NCBI GenBank assembly: GCA_030323885.1
Contig: JASIRB010003998.1
Span: 62,001-126,000 of the forward strand
Direction: 5' to 3'
Source: Branchipolynoe longqiensis
Lineage: Eukaryota > Annelida > Polychaeta > Phyllodocida > Polynoidae
DNA: 64,000 bases
A program made the translations under genes and the position numbers. Below, in pieces: positions 23,351-32,490 of the stretch (positions are counted from its first letter, which is position 1; each line of letters begins with the position of its first letter). The notes under the pieces are model-generated. The model worked only from the letters and a program-made list of their open reading frames with translations. It ran no database searches and was not told where the DNA came from.

Positions 23351-23665
23351 TGTTCTCTGTGGCGGAGTGGTTAGAGTGTCTGACTTTTATCTAGGTCTGA
23401 CTCCTAATCTGAAGGTTGGTGGTTCGATTCCCTGTGCCCCCCTCCCACCTCTGTCATTTTGGATTTCCACCGCTGTGTATAACTTACAGCTTCATCAAAG
23501 GCCAGTTGTCTCATACCATGTCTATGTGGTGTGGGAGGTTAAAAATCCCTTGGGTCAGTAAAAATGTAGGCTCGGGCTTTCTGTCGACAAACTGTCCAAT
23601 GGTGAAAACAAGTCTATTCCGACTTATCCATGATAGGCAGGATAAATCTTCAAGAAAAAAAAAGA
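23351..23665 (+). mobile_element. SINE-2 copy, plus strand
   Basis: Full-length or nearly so: head TGTGGCGGAGTGGTTAGAGTG and GGTGGTTCGATTCCC, body with GTCTATGTGGTGTGGGAGG, 3' end GGCAGGATAAATCTTCAAG followed by an A-rich tract. This is the reference copy for this family in the window. Confidence 0.85.
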
Positions 23666-23736
23666 AACCTATGCACCTCTAGCGACAGTTTCCCAGCCAA
23701 TGCTTCTAGTAATGCCCGAGGTGACCGATACGCTAG

Positions 23737-24070
23737 TTAGTTGTTGGAGTTTTACGTCCTGCTAACATCTGAAGTCATATCAGGATGGGTACCGACTTCT
23801 GACAGTGCACAGTCATGGCAACTTTATAGTGCTGCCCTACTGCAGAAATCAGCCCCCCAGCAGGATGACCCAAAAACCCACTCAGTCACATTATCCTGAC
23901 ACTGAGCTAACCAGTCCTCACCCTATCCTATTAATGCCGAGCGCCGGGCTAGGAAGTGACAAGTATCAATTTTATAATATAAGTCAGTGGTTTGACTCGA
24001 CCGGGAACCGAACTCCCGATCTCCCGCACGCGAGGCCTGCGCTCTACCGATTCGGCCTAGGCGTCCGGTG
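23737..24070 (-). mobile_element. SINE-1 copy, head type A
   Basis: Minus-strand copy, tail at 23740 (TTGTTGGAGTTTTACGTCCTG), head ending CTCTACCGATTCGGCCTAGGC. Paired in inverted orientation with 24221-24530. Confidence 0.85.
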
Positions 24071-24220
24071 TGGCCGATAAATGCTACGTTCTGTACATCT
24101 CCTGTGTGACTTGGCCGAGAACCAACTCTCCCAATCGGCAACTTTCCACAGCCAAGACAAGTAGTCTAAGAGAAGCCTTGGACAAAAATATCTGCGCTTG
24201 GCTACTTGTTTATACAAGCG

Positions 24221-24530
24221 GACGGGGTGGCCGAATCGGTAGAGCGCAGGCCTCCCTCGTGTGGGAGATCGGGAGTTTCGTTCCTGGTCGAGTCAAACCA
24301 ATAACTTACCAAATTTATATTTGTCGCTTCCTAGCTTGATGCTCGGCATTAATAGGATAGGGCAAAAACTGGTTAGCTCAGTGTCAGGATAATGTGATTG
24401 AGTGGGATATCAGGACATGGTGATGGGGGCCTGAATTCCCAGTGGGGCAGCACTATAAAGTTGTCATGAGTGTGCACTGTCTCAAGTCGGTACCCATCCT
24501 GATATGACCTTAGATGTTGCCAGGATGTAC
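24221..24530 (+). mobile_element. SINE-1 copy, head type A
   Basis: Plus-strand copy with head GGACGGGGTGGCCGAATCGG. The tail is cut short after GCCAGGATGTACA. Confidence 0.85.
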
Positions 24531-24631
24531 ATGTCCCTGGGAAAAAAATATATTAGATTCAAGATGGCTGCCAGGTGAGTGTCCTGGGGACTTGGAACTG
24601 ACCCAGGAGCTGAAATTTAACCTACATTTCC

Positions 24632-25015
24632 GTTTGTTTGTTTGTTAGTGATTTAGATGTTAGCAACATCTGAGATCATGTCAGGGTGGGTGGCTGAATC
24701 GGTAGAGCACAGGCCTTGCATGCGGAAGATCGTGAGTTCGTGAGTTCGGTTCCCGGTCGAGTAAAACCAATGACTTAAAAATTGATACTTGTCGCTTCTG
24801 AACCTGGTACTCAGCATTATTAGGATAGGGCAAGGGCTGGTTAGCTCAGTGTCAGGATAATGTGACCGAGTGGGATATTGGGTCATGGTGCCAGTGGCCT
24901 GATTTCCCAGTAGGGCAGCACTATAAAATCGCCATGAGTGCGTACTGTCACAAGTCGGTACCCATCCTGATTTGACCTCAGATGTTGCTAGGACGTAAAA
25001 CAACAACAAACAAAC
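24632..25015 (+). mobile_element. SINE-1 copy inserted in or beside another SINE tail
   Basis: Bases 24690-25015 are a plus-strand head-A copy with tail AAAACAACAACAAACAAACAA. On its left, 24632-24690 is a minus-strand SINE-1 tail stub (GTTTGTTTGTTAGTGATTTAG). On its right the interrupted minus-strand copy continues from about 25016 (CAGGGTGGCTACCG). TCAGGGTGG occurs at both junctions (24681-24689 and 25019-25027) and is probably the target duplication. Confidence 0.75.
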
Positions 25016-25300
25016 AATCAGGGTGGCTACCGATTTCTGACGGTGCGAATTCATGGTAACTTTATAGTGCTGCCCCACTGGGAGACCAGGCTGCTGGCAC
25101 CATGGCCCAATATCCCACACAGTCACATTATCCTGATACTGTGCTAACCAGTACTCATCCCATCCTATTAATGCTGAGCGCAAGGCTAGATAGTGGGAAG
25201 TGTAAATTGTGTAAAGTCATTGGTTTGACACGGAAGGGATTCGAACCCCTGACGTTCCGCACCGGAAGCCTGAGCTCTGCCGATTCGACCACCGCGTACA
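25016..25300 (-). mobile_element. SINE-1 copy, split by the preceding SINE
   Basis: Minus-strand body and head (head end CTCTGCCGATTCGACCACCGC). Its tail lies at 24632-24690 beyond the inserted SINE. Confidence 0.75.
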
Positions 25301-25420
25301 TCTTCGTGTGTAAAGAAAACCAATAATATGCTCACATGAAAAAATACCTCACAATAAAAATAATAATGTGGAAGGAGTCTGCACTGACCTTTCAGGCAAT
25401 GAGTCACATAGACAAGTTAG

Positions 25421-25728
25421 CGTGGATAGGGTGATTGCATCAGGGAGTTTATGTAGTGTAATGGTCATGATGCTAGTCCTGGAGGTGCAAGAAGTGGCGT
25501 GGATAGGGTGATTGCATCAGGGAGTTTATGTAGTGTAATGGTCATGATGCTAGTCCTGGAGGTGCAAGAAATGGCATGGATAGGGTGATTGCATCAGGGA
25601 GTTTATGTAGTGTAATGGTCATGATGCTAGTCCTGGAGTGGCAAGAAGTGGCGTGGATAGGGTGATTGCATCAGGGACTTTATGTAGTGTAATGGTCATG
25701 ATGCTAGTCCTGGAGTGGCAGGAAGTGT
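25421..25728. repeat. 77-bp tandem repeat of a tRNA-like segment, four units
   Basis: Units begin at about 25421, 25498, 25575 and 25652 (period 77 bp), nearly identical: CGTGGATAGGGTGATTGCATC, TTTATGTAGTGTAATGGTCA, TGCTAGTCCTGGAG. The same segment occurs once at 26385-26480 in a better-preserved tRNA-like form, so the array is a tandem amplification of a SINE-like head. Confidence 0.85.
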
Positions 25729-25948
25729 GGGGTTTAAAGCTGCAATATTTACCATTTGCATAACACCCCCATGACATTGGTCCCATGACCAGATTCTGTA
25801 CAAATCACATGCTGTATCGTTGGTGAACCTACCCTGTGTATGCATATATGTAAGTGGATTGACTGCGTGTACATAATTGTAAGCATGCAATTGACTAATG
25901 GAAATGAACAATTGAAAAGATTTGTAACTCCAGGGGTGAGAAGTGCAG

Positions 25949-26353
25949 TACAGTAAAACCCCTCTAACCGACCACCTCCACAGATCGACCACTCCCCTAT
26001 ATCGATCGCTATATTTAGCTCCCAACAAAATACCCATGTAACCATATTCTAACTCCCTAAACTGACCACCTCCCTAAATGGACCACTTAAATTGTTGGTG
26101 GTTTTTTTTTTTTGGGGGGGGGGGGGGGTTTCTTGAAGATTTACACTGCCTATCATGGATAAGTCTGAATAGGCTTGTTTTCACTATTAGATAGTTTGTC
26201 GATAGAAAGCCCGAGCCTACACTTTTACCGACCCAAGGGATTTTTAACCTCCCACACCACATAGACATGGTATGAGAGTAAATGGCCTTTGATGACGCTG
26301 AAAGTTATACACAGCGGTCCCGAGGTCGGTCGATTTAGAGAGATTTTACTGTA
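25949..26353. mobile_element. Tc1-like MITE interrupted by SINE-2
   Basis: Left end CAGTAAAACCCCTCTAACCG at 25951, right end ...GAGATTTTACTG to 26351, flanked by TA at 25949-25950 and 26352-26353. The parts outside 26096-26313 align with the uninterrupted copy at 23156-23333. The piece between is a minus-strand SINE-2. Confidence 0.8.
26096..26313 (-). mobile_element. SINE-2 copy, head truncated
   Basis: Minus-strand copy with a T-run/G-run at its 3' end (26101-26129) and body TTCTTGAAGATTTACACTGCC through GCTGAAAGTTATACACAGCGG. The tRNA-like head is missing (5' truncation). Inserted in the MITE above. Confidence 0.8.
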
Positions 26354-26380
26354 GCCTGCACTGACCTCTCAGGCAAGGAC

Positions 26381-26525
26381 CCACATAGACAGGTGGGTTT
26401 GGATAGGGTGATTGCATCAGGGAGCCCAGTTAGATTAATGGTTAGGACGACAGGCCCGGAATGTCATAGGTTTGAATCCTGCTATAGGTGCAATATTTCC
26501 CATTTGCAATAGACACCCAAATGAC
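26381..26525 (+). mobile_element. SINE-3 like: third tRNA-derived head
   Basis: Contains AGTTAGATTAATGGTTAGGA (A-box-like) and ATAGGTTTGAATCCTGC (close to the B-box GGTTCGANTCC), followed by AATATTTCCCATTTGCAAT. The same flanks occur after the 77-bp array (25736-25765). Followed by an (AAT)n microsatellite that could be its tail. Confidence 0.6.
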
Positions 26526-26660
26526 AATAATAATAATAGTAATGATAATGATAATAATAATAATAATGAAAATTAGAGTGAGAATTAGAATGATGACAAT
26601 CATGATAAAGATAACGTCAAGGAAAATGATAACGATAACGACAACGACAACAATAAGAAT
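26524..26660. repeat. (AAT)n / (GATAAT)n microsatellite
   Basis: Trinucleotide-rich tract with imperfect continuation to about 26660. The ORFs on both strands here are Ile/Thr-rich repeat translations. Confidence 0.85.
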
Positions 26661-27044
26661 GAAGAGAGAAAAATGGTTCGTTCTTAAGTCAACAACATCA
26701 ATGTTCATACGTTTCCAAAGCTGCCAACTATTCCATGGCATGGTGTGAAAGTTATTCAGAATGTCGACGATATCGTTTTACAACAACAAAAAACCTGACA
26801 TGAAAAAAAAAATTAAATCGCTTCTCATGATAAAAATTACTTTGAAAGGATATAACTGCCACTTGGAACATGAGACAAGTAACACATGAAGACAGATTCG
26901 TTTCCCGCGTTTCAAACAGGCTGCTTGTGATTGCGTCATCAGTTACGTCATTTTTCCCCTGCCCGATTGAATATTTCCGTCATTTCGCGTCCTTAAAGGT
27001 CCACTAACACGAAAACACAACTTTACTTATTCACTTTTATCACA

Positions 27045-27615
27045 TTTGCTGTCCGGACCGCACTTCCTCACCTCTTCTATATCTCTCTGCTGCGCCCCAC
27101 TCGTCTTTGATAATGTCTGAAAAGAGTTCCAGAAGGGGGAGCCACCCAGCATTTCACTTTCTACCTCTTACTCTGTCTGTGTCTCCAGCTCGCTGAATGG
27201 TCACGATAGAGCAAGTAGACATGGCCCTTTGACTCAACTCTCCTCATTTCTCTTCCCGCTATACTGCTCTGATTTTTGTTTTCTCCCAGACTTACTCCTC
27301 CTACTTACTGTAGTGAGTTGTTTGCTTGGGTGGGGCCCTATTCCTTTTTCACTGCTTCACTTTGTTCTTGCCTTCAGCTCCTGCCTTTTCTCGTCCCTTC
27401 CTCCTGAACTGCCGACTACTGGATGTGGGTGCACAGCTACAATCGGACTGGTGATCCGGTACTGCTCCAATGACTCGTTATTATTGTTGTAAAGTACCCC
27501 CACTTCTACAACCACCCCAGCTGAAGTTAAATTTTCATTCCGAAGAATGGACTGATTTATCAGTGCCATTCTATATCGCTGCAAAGCTGCAGCCTGTAAC
27601 CATCAAGGTTACGAA
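27045..27615. repeat. Dispersed third copy of the 735-bp repeat
   Basis: Shares ordered words with 14139-15534: GTCCGGACCGCACT, ATGTCTGAAAAGAGTTCCAG, GGTCACGATAGAGCAAGTAG, TCTCCTCATTTCTCTTCC and TGAAGTTAAATTTTCA, ending near GTTACGAACCACCC. More diverged from the two tandem copies than they are from each other. Confidence 0.75.
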
Positions 27616-27677
27616 CCACCCAAGAGAGAGTCACTATTATCAGGGTCAACTGTCATGAGGCCCCAGAGGAGATGATG

Positions 27678-28012
27678 GAGTGGGACGACGTAGGTCAGGC
27701 AATAAAGTGTCCACCTCTGAAGGTGTGGGTCATCAGATCGATCCTGCTCAGTGGACCCATTTGCAGTTTGGGTTATTTTCTGTTCCAACCAGTGGTCCAC
27801 AACTGGTTCATCCAAGCATGTGGTATGTGCTGATCAGTCTGTGGGAAAGTGCATCTAAAAGGCCCCTTGCTGCTTATCGGAAAAGAGTAGCCTATATGGC
27901 GGTGGCTGGTTTCCTCCAAAGAAATATGACAGAATGACGATATGCTTGATGTCCAATAGCCGATTATATGAAAATCAATGTGCTCTAGAGGCGTCATTAA
28001 ATAAAACTAACT
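27678..28012 (+). mobile_element. tRNA-derived SINE of a type common in molluscs
   Basis: Head GACGTAGGTCAGGCAATAAAG and ATCAGATCGATCCTGC, then a body with CCACAACTGGTTCATC, GTGGTATGTGCTGATC, TGTGGGAAAGTGCATC, CCCCTTGCTGC and GTTTCCTCC, and the end GCGTCATTAAATAAAACTAAC. From memory this matches a SINE type seen widely in bivalve and gastropod genomes. I do not assert a family name. This is the best taxonomic clue in the window. Confidence 0.75.
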
Positions 28013-28021
28013 TTTTTTCTA

Positions 28022-28210
28022 GACGAGATGGCCAAATGAGTTGAGGGTCCGGCTACCATTTTGGTAGATCGTGACACATTATCCTGACACTGAGCCAACC
28101 ACTCCTTGCCCTATCATATTATTAATGCCGAGCGTCTGGCTAGGAAGCAACATTTCATAAGTCACTGGTTTGAATCGGCTGGGAACTGAACTCCGACTAT
28201 CAGAAAGTCT
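28022..28210. mobile_element. Scrambled SINE-1 fragment
   Basis: A type-B head in plus orientation (GATGGCCAAATGAGTTGAGG, 28027-28075) abuts minus-strand body (ACACATTATCCTGACACTGAG onward). The element was rearranged, or two copies were joined with loss. Confidence 0.6.
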
Positions 28211-28340
28211 TTGTGGGAATTAACACTCCCAGTAGCGAATAACAATAAGCCACCGAATAGGAATAAGGATAATATAAGTGATGGCATAATATTAAATATC
28301 ATTAAAACCAAGTAGGAGCCCTCGGCCCCTTTCACCCGTA

Positions 28341-28355
28341 TATATAATATATACA

Positions 28356-28401
<46 letters not shown>

Positions 28402-28415
28402 ATATATATATATAT
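28341..28415. repeat. (TA)n microsatellite
   Basis: TA dinucleotide repeat directly before the SINE-1 tail at 28413. Confidence 0.9.
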
Positions 28416-28757
28416 GGTTTGTTTGTTGTTGTTTTATGTCCTAGCAACATCTACAGTCATAATCATATCAGGACGGGTACCGACTTGTGACAGTGCGCAC
28501 TCATGGTGACTTTATAGTGCTGTCCCACCTGGGAAACCAGGCCACCGGCACCATGACCTGGTATCCCGCTCAGTCACATTATCCTGACATTGAGCACACC
28601 AGTCCTTGCCCTGTCCTAATAATGCCGAGCGCCTGGCTAGGAAGCAACAACTATCAATTTTTTAGTCATTGGTTTGACTCGACCGGGGTTCAAACCCACG
28701 ACCCCACAATCTACCAGCACGGGAGATGGACGCTCTAACTCATTCGGCCATCCTGTC
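28413..28757 (-). mobile_element. SINE-1 copy, head type B
   Basis: Minus-strand full-length copy: tail GTTTGTTTGTTGTTGTTTTA, head ending AACTCATTCGGCCATCCTGTC. Its right edge abuts the 3' part of the RT pseudogene that continues to 33.2 kb. Confidence 0.85.
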
Positions 28758-29497
28758 TGGTTCTGTTTATTATCAGTCTGGGGCCATCACTACCTCTTGT
28801 TGCCTTTTTTGTTACCTGCACCCTCCCAGGCTTCCTTGTCTCCCTGAATGCCTCTATTTTGAGATGTGCTTTTCCCCTGTCGCTTAGTGTGTTGACTCTT
28901 GCTTTCCTATGGAGATCATCAGTTGCGTGTCTATGTTCCACCTTCAGACATATCCCAAGTGCTCTATTTTGTAGTCTTTGTAGTTTATCCAACATATTTT
29001 TGTTATCCCCCCATACATATTACATCACCATAGTCGAAGTATGGTAGTATTATACCTGTATAGATTTGAATAGCCATATTTGTAGTTAGGTATTTTCTGG
29101 TATTTGCTAATATCCAGATTTTGTGGTTTGCCTTCTTGATAACTTCATTTATGTTATCATTGTAGTTTAGTTTCCTATCAAGATTCATCCCTAGATATCT
29201 GTAGTTGGTCTGATACCCAAAATTATTGGCTCCTCATTGCCATAGTTGATTTTCCCACTGCCAAACACTAGGACCTTCGACTTCTTGTGGTTTATGGAAA
29301 TCTTGTTGGACCAGTTATCTAAAGCTACTAGTTTCTCATTTAGCTTATCTCTCTTCTCTTTTCTGCTATTGCTTGTTGTGTATATCACGGTGTCATCAGC
29401 ATATAGTTGGAATTTGATTCCCTCTAAGGACTTCTCCAGATCATTGATGTAAATGAGGAAGAGGAGTGGGCATAATACTGAACCTTGAGGGACTCCA
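28757..29497 (-). pseudogene. Non-LTR reverse transcriptase, C-terminal part
   Basis: Minus-strand fragments read in order: GVPQGSVLCPLLFLIYINDL and FQLYADDTVIYTTS (RT motifs 4-5; the catalytic YADD is present), thumb region with KKSKVLVFGSGK, then NYNDNINEVIKKANHKIW and ILPYFDYGDVI, then LDKLQRLQNRAL and KARVNTLSDRGK. Several frame changes and stops break it. The motif style suggests the CR1/Jockey group of LINEs, without RNase H. It continues at 30300-30372 and 32491-33175 beyond two insertions. Confidence 0.85.
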
Positions 29498-30290
29498 AAA
29501 TAGAAAATAGTGGACACTTTCTCCGATGCATGGTCACGATAGAGCAAGTAGACATGGCCCTGAAGATTAACATCAAGAAGATGGAGGTGCTGTACCAACC
29601 CAACTCTACAAGAACCCGAGAGGAGGAAATCATGGTTGACGGAAACAAGCTGAACTCTGTACCGGAATTCACCTACCTCGGAAGCACTATATCAAGTGAC
29701 GGATGCATTGATGCTGAAATACAGAGGAGGATGGCCAAGGCTGGTGCATCCTTCGGCTGACTATGCCAGAGACTCTGGAACAACCACCATGTGTCCATTC
29801 GGGTCAAAGGCAAGATCTACCGTGCAATCGTGCTATCCACCCTACTATACGGAGCCGAGGCCTGGACAGTGTACAGACGACAGGTGAAAAAGCTGCATGC
29901 CTTCATGATGCGACATCTGCGTTAAATCATGAAGCTAACCTGGAAGGACAAAGTGACAAATAAAGAAATACTCGAACGGACGGGGCTGCCCTCTATGGAA
30001 GATCTTCTGATCAAAAAGAATCTCTGGTGGACTGGACACCTCATGAGGATGTCATCAGACAGGCTACCAAAGCAGATCCTCTATTCTCAACTGTATTCTG
30101 GTTACAGAAAGAGAGGGTGCCCTCGGCTCCGGTTCAAGGATACCATCAAGAGAAACCTGAAGCTGAGAGACATTAAGACCGACTCATGGACGCAACTCTC
30201 ACAGCAGAGAGCTAAATGGAGAGCGACTGACAAGTAATGAAAGCAATCTTTGTCGCATCGCGACCGACAACATGATGATGATGATGATGA
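29498..30290 (+). mobile_element. 5'-truncated LINE inserted in the RT pseudogene
   Basis: A plus-strand LINE fragment flanked by a 12-bp duplication TGAGGGACTCCA (29486-29497 and 30288-30299, the first bases overlapping the tail). It ends with CGACCGACA and an (ATG)n tail. It sits exactly within the GVPQGS codons of the older minus-strand reverse transcriptase. Its 3' end is the one shared by the 400-bp elements at 9905 and 16871. Confidence 0.85.
29560..30237 (+). pseudogene. RT C-terminal domain of the inserted LINE
   Basis: Encodes LKINIKKMEVLYQP, FTYLGSTISSDGCIDAEI, then YRAIVLSTLLYGAEAWTVYR, LLIKKNLWWTGHLMRM and LPKQILYSQLYSGYRKRG, ending WRATDK and a stop at 30235-30237. This is the conserved region after the RT palm in a LINE family common in marine invertebrates. 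Two in-frame stops (TGA at about 29758, TAA at about 29922) each fall where the family has an Arg or Lys. The RT palm and endonuclease are missing, so it is a dead-on-arrival copy. Confidence 0.85.
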
Positions 30291-30299
30291 GGGACTCCA

Positions 30300-30372
30300 C
30301 AGGTTACCTGTATACTTTCTGATGTTTTGCCATTTACTTTTGTTCTCTGACTTCTCTCACTGATGTAATTCC
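30300..30372 (-). pseudogene. Reverse transcriptase, short middle segment
   Basis: Reads RNYISERSQRTKV then GKTSESIQVTCGVPQ on the minus strand. It sits between the two insertions and joins the segments at 28757-29497 and 32491-33175 in the correct order. Confidence 0.8.
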
Positions 30373-32490
30373 TTATGGGCCTGTCACACTATGATGTATG
30401 GCATTAGCGTATGCCGGCGTATGCGCTTTTTGACCAATACGCCATCATACACCGGCATAGGTTATGCATAGGTTGGGCATAGGTCGTATACACTTTTCAT
30501 AGGTCGGCGTAGGTCGAGCCGCCGAAAAATGTGTGTGCATGTTCAAAATTTTCAACCTATGCCAGCATATGCCTCATACATTTCTCATATGCTAGACATA
30601 TGCTAGACATACGCTGGCATAGGTTATGCATACGTATGGGGTACATCGGCATAGGTTAGGCGTACATTGCACCGAAACCTTCCGGGTGTCTCTGGCATAC
30701 TCACACCATTCTGTAAAAGGTGTGTCACACTATGACGTATAGCCTTAGCGTATGCCAACATATTTGATTTTCGACCAATACGCTGTCATACACCGCCATA
30801 GGTTACACATAGGTTGGGCATAGGTCATATGCGAATTAGACATGCACAAACACAACTAGAATTCAAGAACCTGGTAAGAATTCACCAAGCCAATCAGACC
30901 CTTCTACAGGCCTAGTGATGAGGTCGCCACGTTTAATTAGCTCTCTATTATAAGCACCTATGGCCACGCCACCCCCTCCCACCACCCCACGCGCTCCTTT
31001 ACCTGCTGCCAACAAACCAAGTTATCCACCGTACAAATTATTTGCCCAGCAAATTCGGAAATGTGTATCAGTCTGGTAGTATTGCTATAGACCGGGGGCC
31101 CTATGGTACTGGGACGGCTCACTCCCTATCTCTCCCATGTGATGTAAATTTTGTGGTGCCACCTTGTGGTGGGTTTGATCGACCCAGCTGCTGGTTGGTG
31201 TTTCATATGTAAACACATATGGTTATCTCATGCATGAGACGGGTAACCGTGAATACACATCAATATGAAATTGATATGAACAGGCACACATCATCGTCGT
31301 CCTCGTCGCCATCATCACACATCTTTCACATTCATATATACATTTGTATATATAATATAGCATCTGTTTAGCCGGGGAACAGCCAGCACACCAAGTGGTG
31401 GGTTTGATCATTTTGATTACACAGTACGGCCTGAGTGAGCCGTCTTGGTATTATAGGGTCTTTGTATAAACATAGACACTAATAAAGTCTGTACTAGACT
31501 ACTAAATGACTGAAACGTACAATCCTCCAAGCATTGTTTATCCCATCATTACTAACAACCTACTTACTCAAACTACTTCATGTAGTCAAAAAACACACCT
31601 GAGGTATTAACCTTTTAAGCATAACCCTACAAGCTAACCACACTCTATCTAACAGAATAAACAAACCATTCTACTAACACTCACTCCATCTCAAAATGTT
31701 AACTCCAACAACATGATAGTTTTGCAATTCACAACATAGTAGGCATACAAACCTATGAAGGGAAACTATGCACCTAACCACTCTGTAATGTAAAGGTCTA
31801 ATCAATACACATGTATGTATCAAGTGTGTATGAATACAACATATAACTGCTATTTTTATATGTGAATTGTCAAACTATACCATTGAATGTTTGATATTGT
31901 TATTTCAGCTGATTTGGGCTAGCTGCTGATGACAATATCAGACTACATATGCATATATTGTAAATAACTGTATTGTCACATGGCTGGAAGAGCAGTGCCA
32001 CGGCGCTGACAAAAGACTTTATTCAATGAATAAACTATATTTACAACAACAAATTTAAAATACGCCATCATACGTCGGCGTAGGTCGAGCTGCCGAAACA
32101 ATTTTTGTGCATGTTCAAAATGTTCAACCTATGCTGGCGTATGCCTCATACATTTCTCATATGCTAGACATATGCTAGACGTACGCCGGCATAGGTTACT
32201 CATACGCTAGGTTAGGGGTATGTCGGCATCGGTTACTCATACACTGGTCCTGTCACCTCCAACTGTCAAAATACGTCCCAATATGCCGAGTATACGTCAT
32301 CATATGCTTTGCATACGTCGATATATGGTAGGGATATGATAGCCATACGCCAGGCATATGCTATGCGTAAATTTCATACATCGCTGGAGTTCAAAAAGGT
32401 TGGTGTATCTCGACCTATTATCATTTTCAAAATATTTCACGACGTTACGCATACACCGCCACCATAGGTCGTAGTGTGACAGCCCCATTA
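30373..32490. mobile_element. Harbinger-like 2.1-kb non-autonomous transposon
   Basis: Termini TGGGCCTGTCACACTA (30376) and TAGTGTGACAGCCCCA (to 32487) are inverted repeats with one mismatch, flanked by TTA at 30373-30375 and 32488-32490. Removing the element plus one TTA restores the RT reading frame (TLDWI followed by RNYIS). The outer parts are GCATAGGTTATGC-type sub-terminal repeats. A second terminus-like start (GTGTGTCACACTATGACG, 30719) shows a nested or duplicated relative. The middle (about 30835-32060) is unrelated DNA without a recognisable ORF. TTA target and TIR style indicate PIF/Harbinger. Confidence 0.85.

Noticed and set aside
27229..27492. Leu/Ser-rich 87-codon ORF resembling a signal-anchor protein
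   Set aside because: Lies in the dispersed 735-bp repeat; the corresponding frames in the other two copies differ and are broken.
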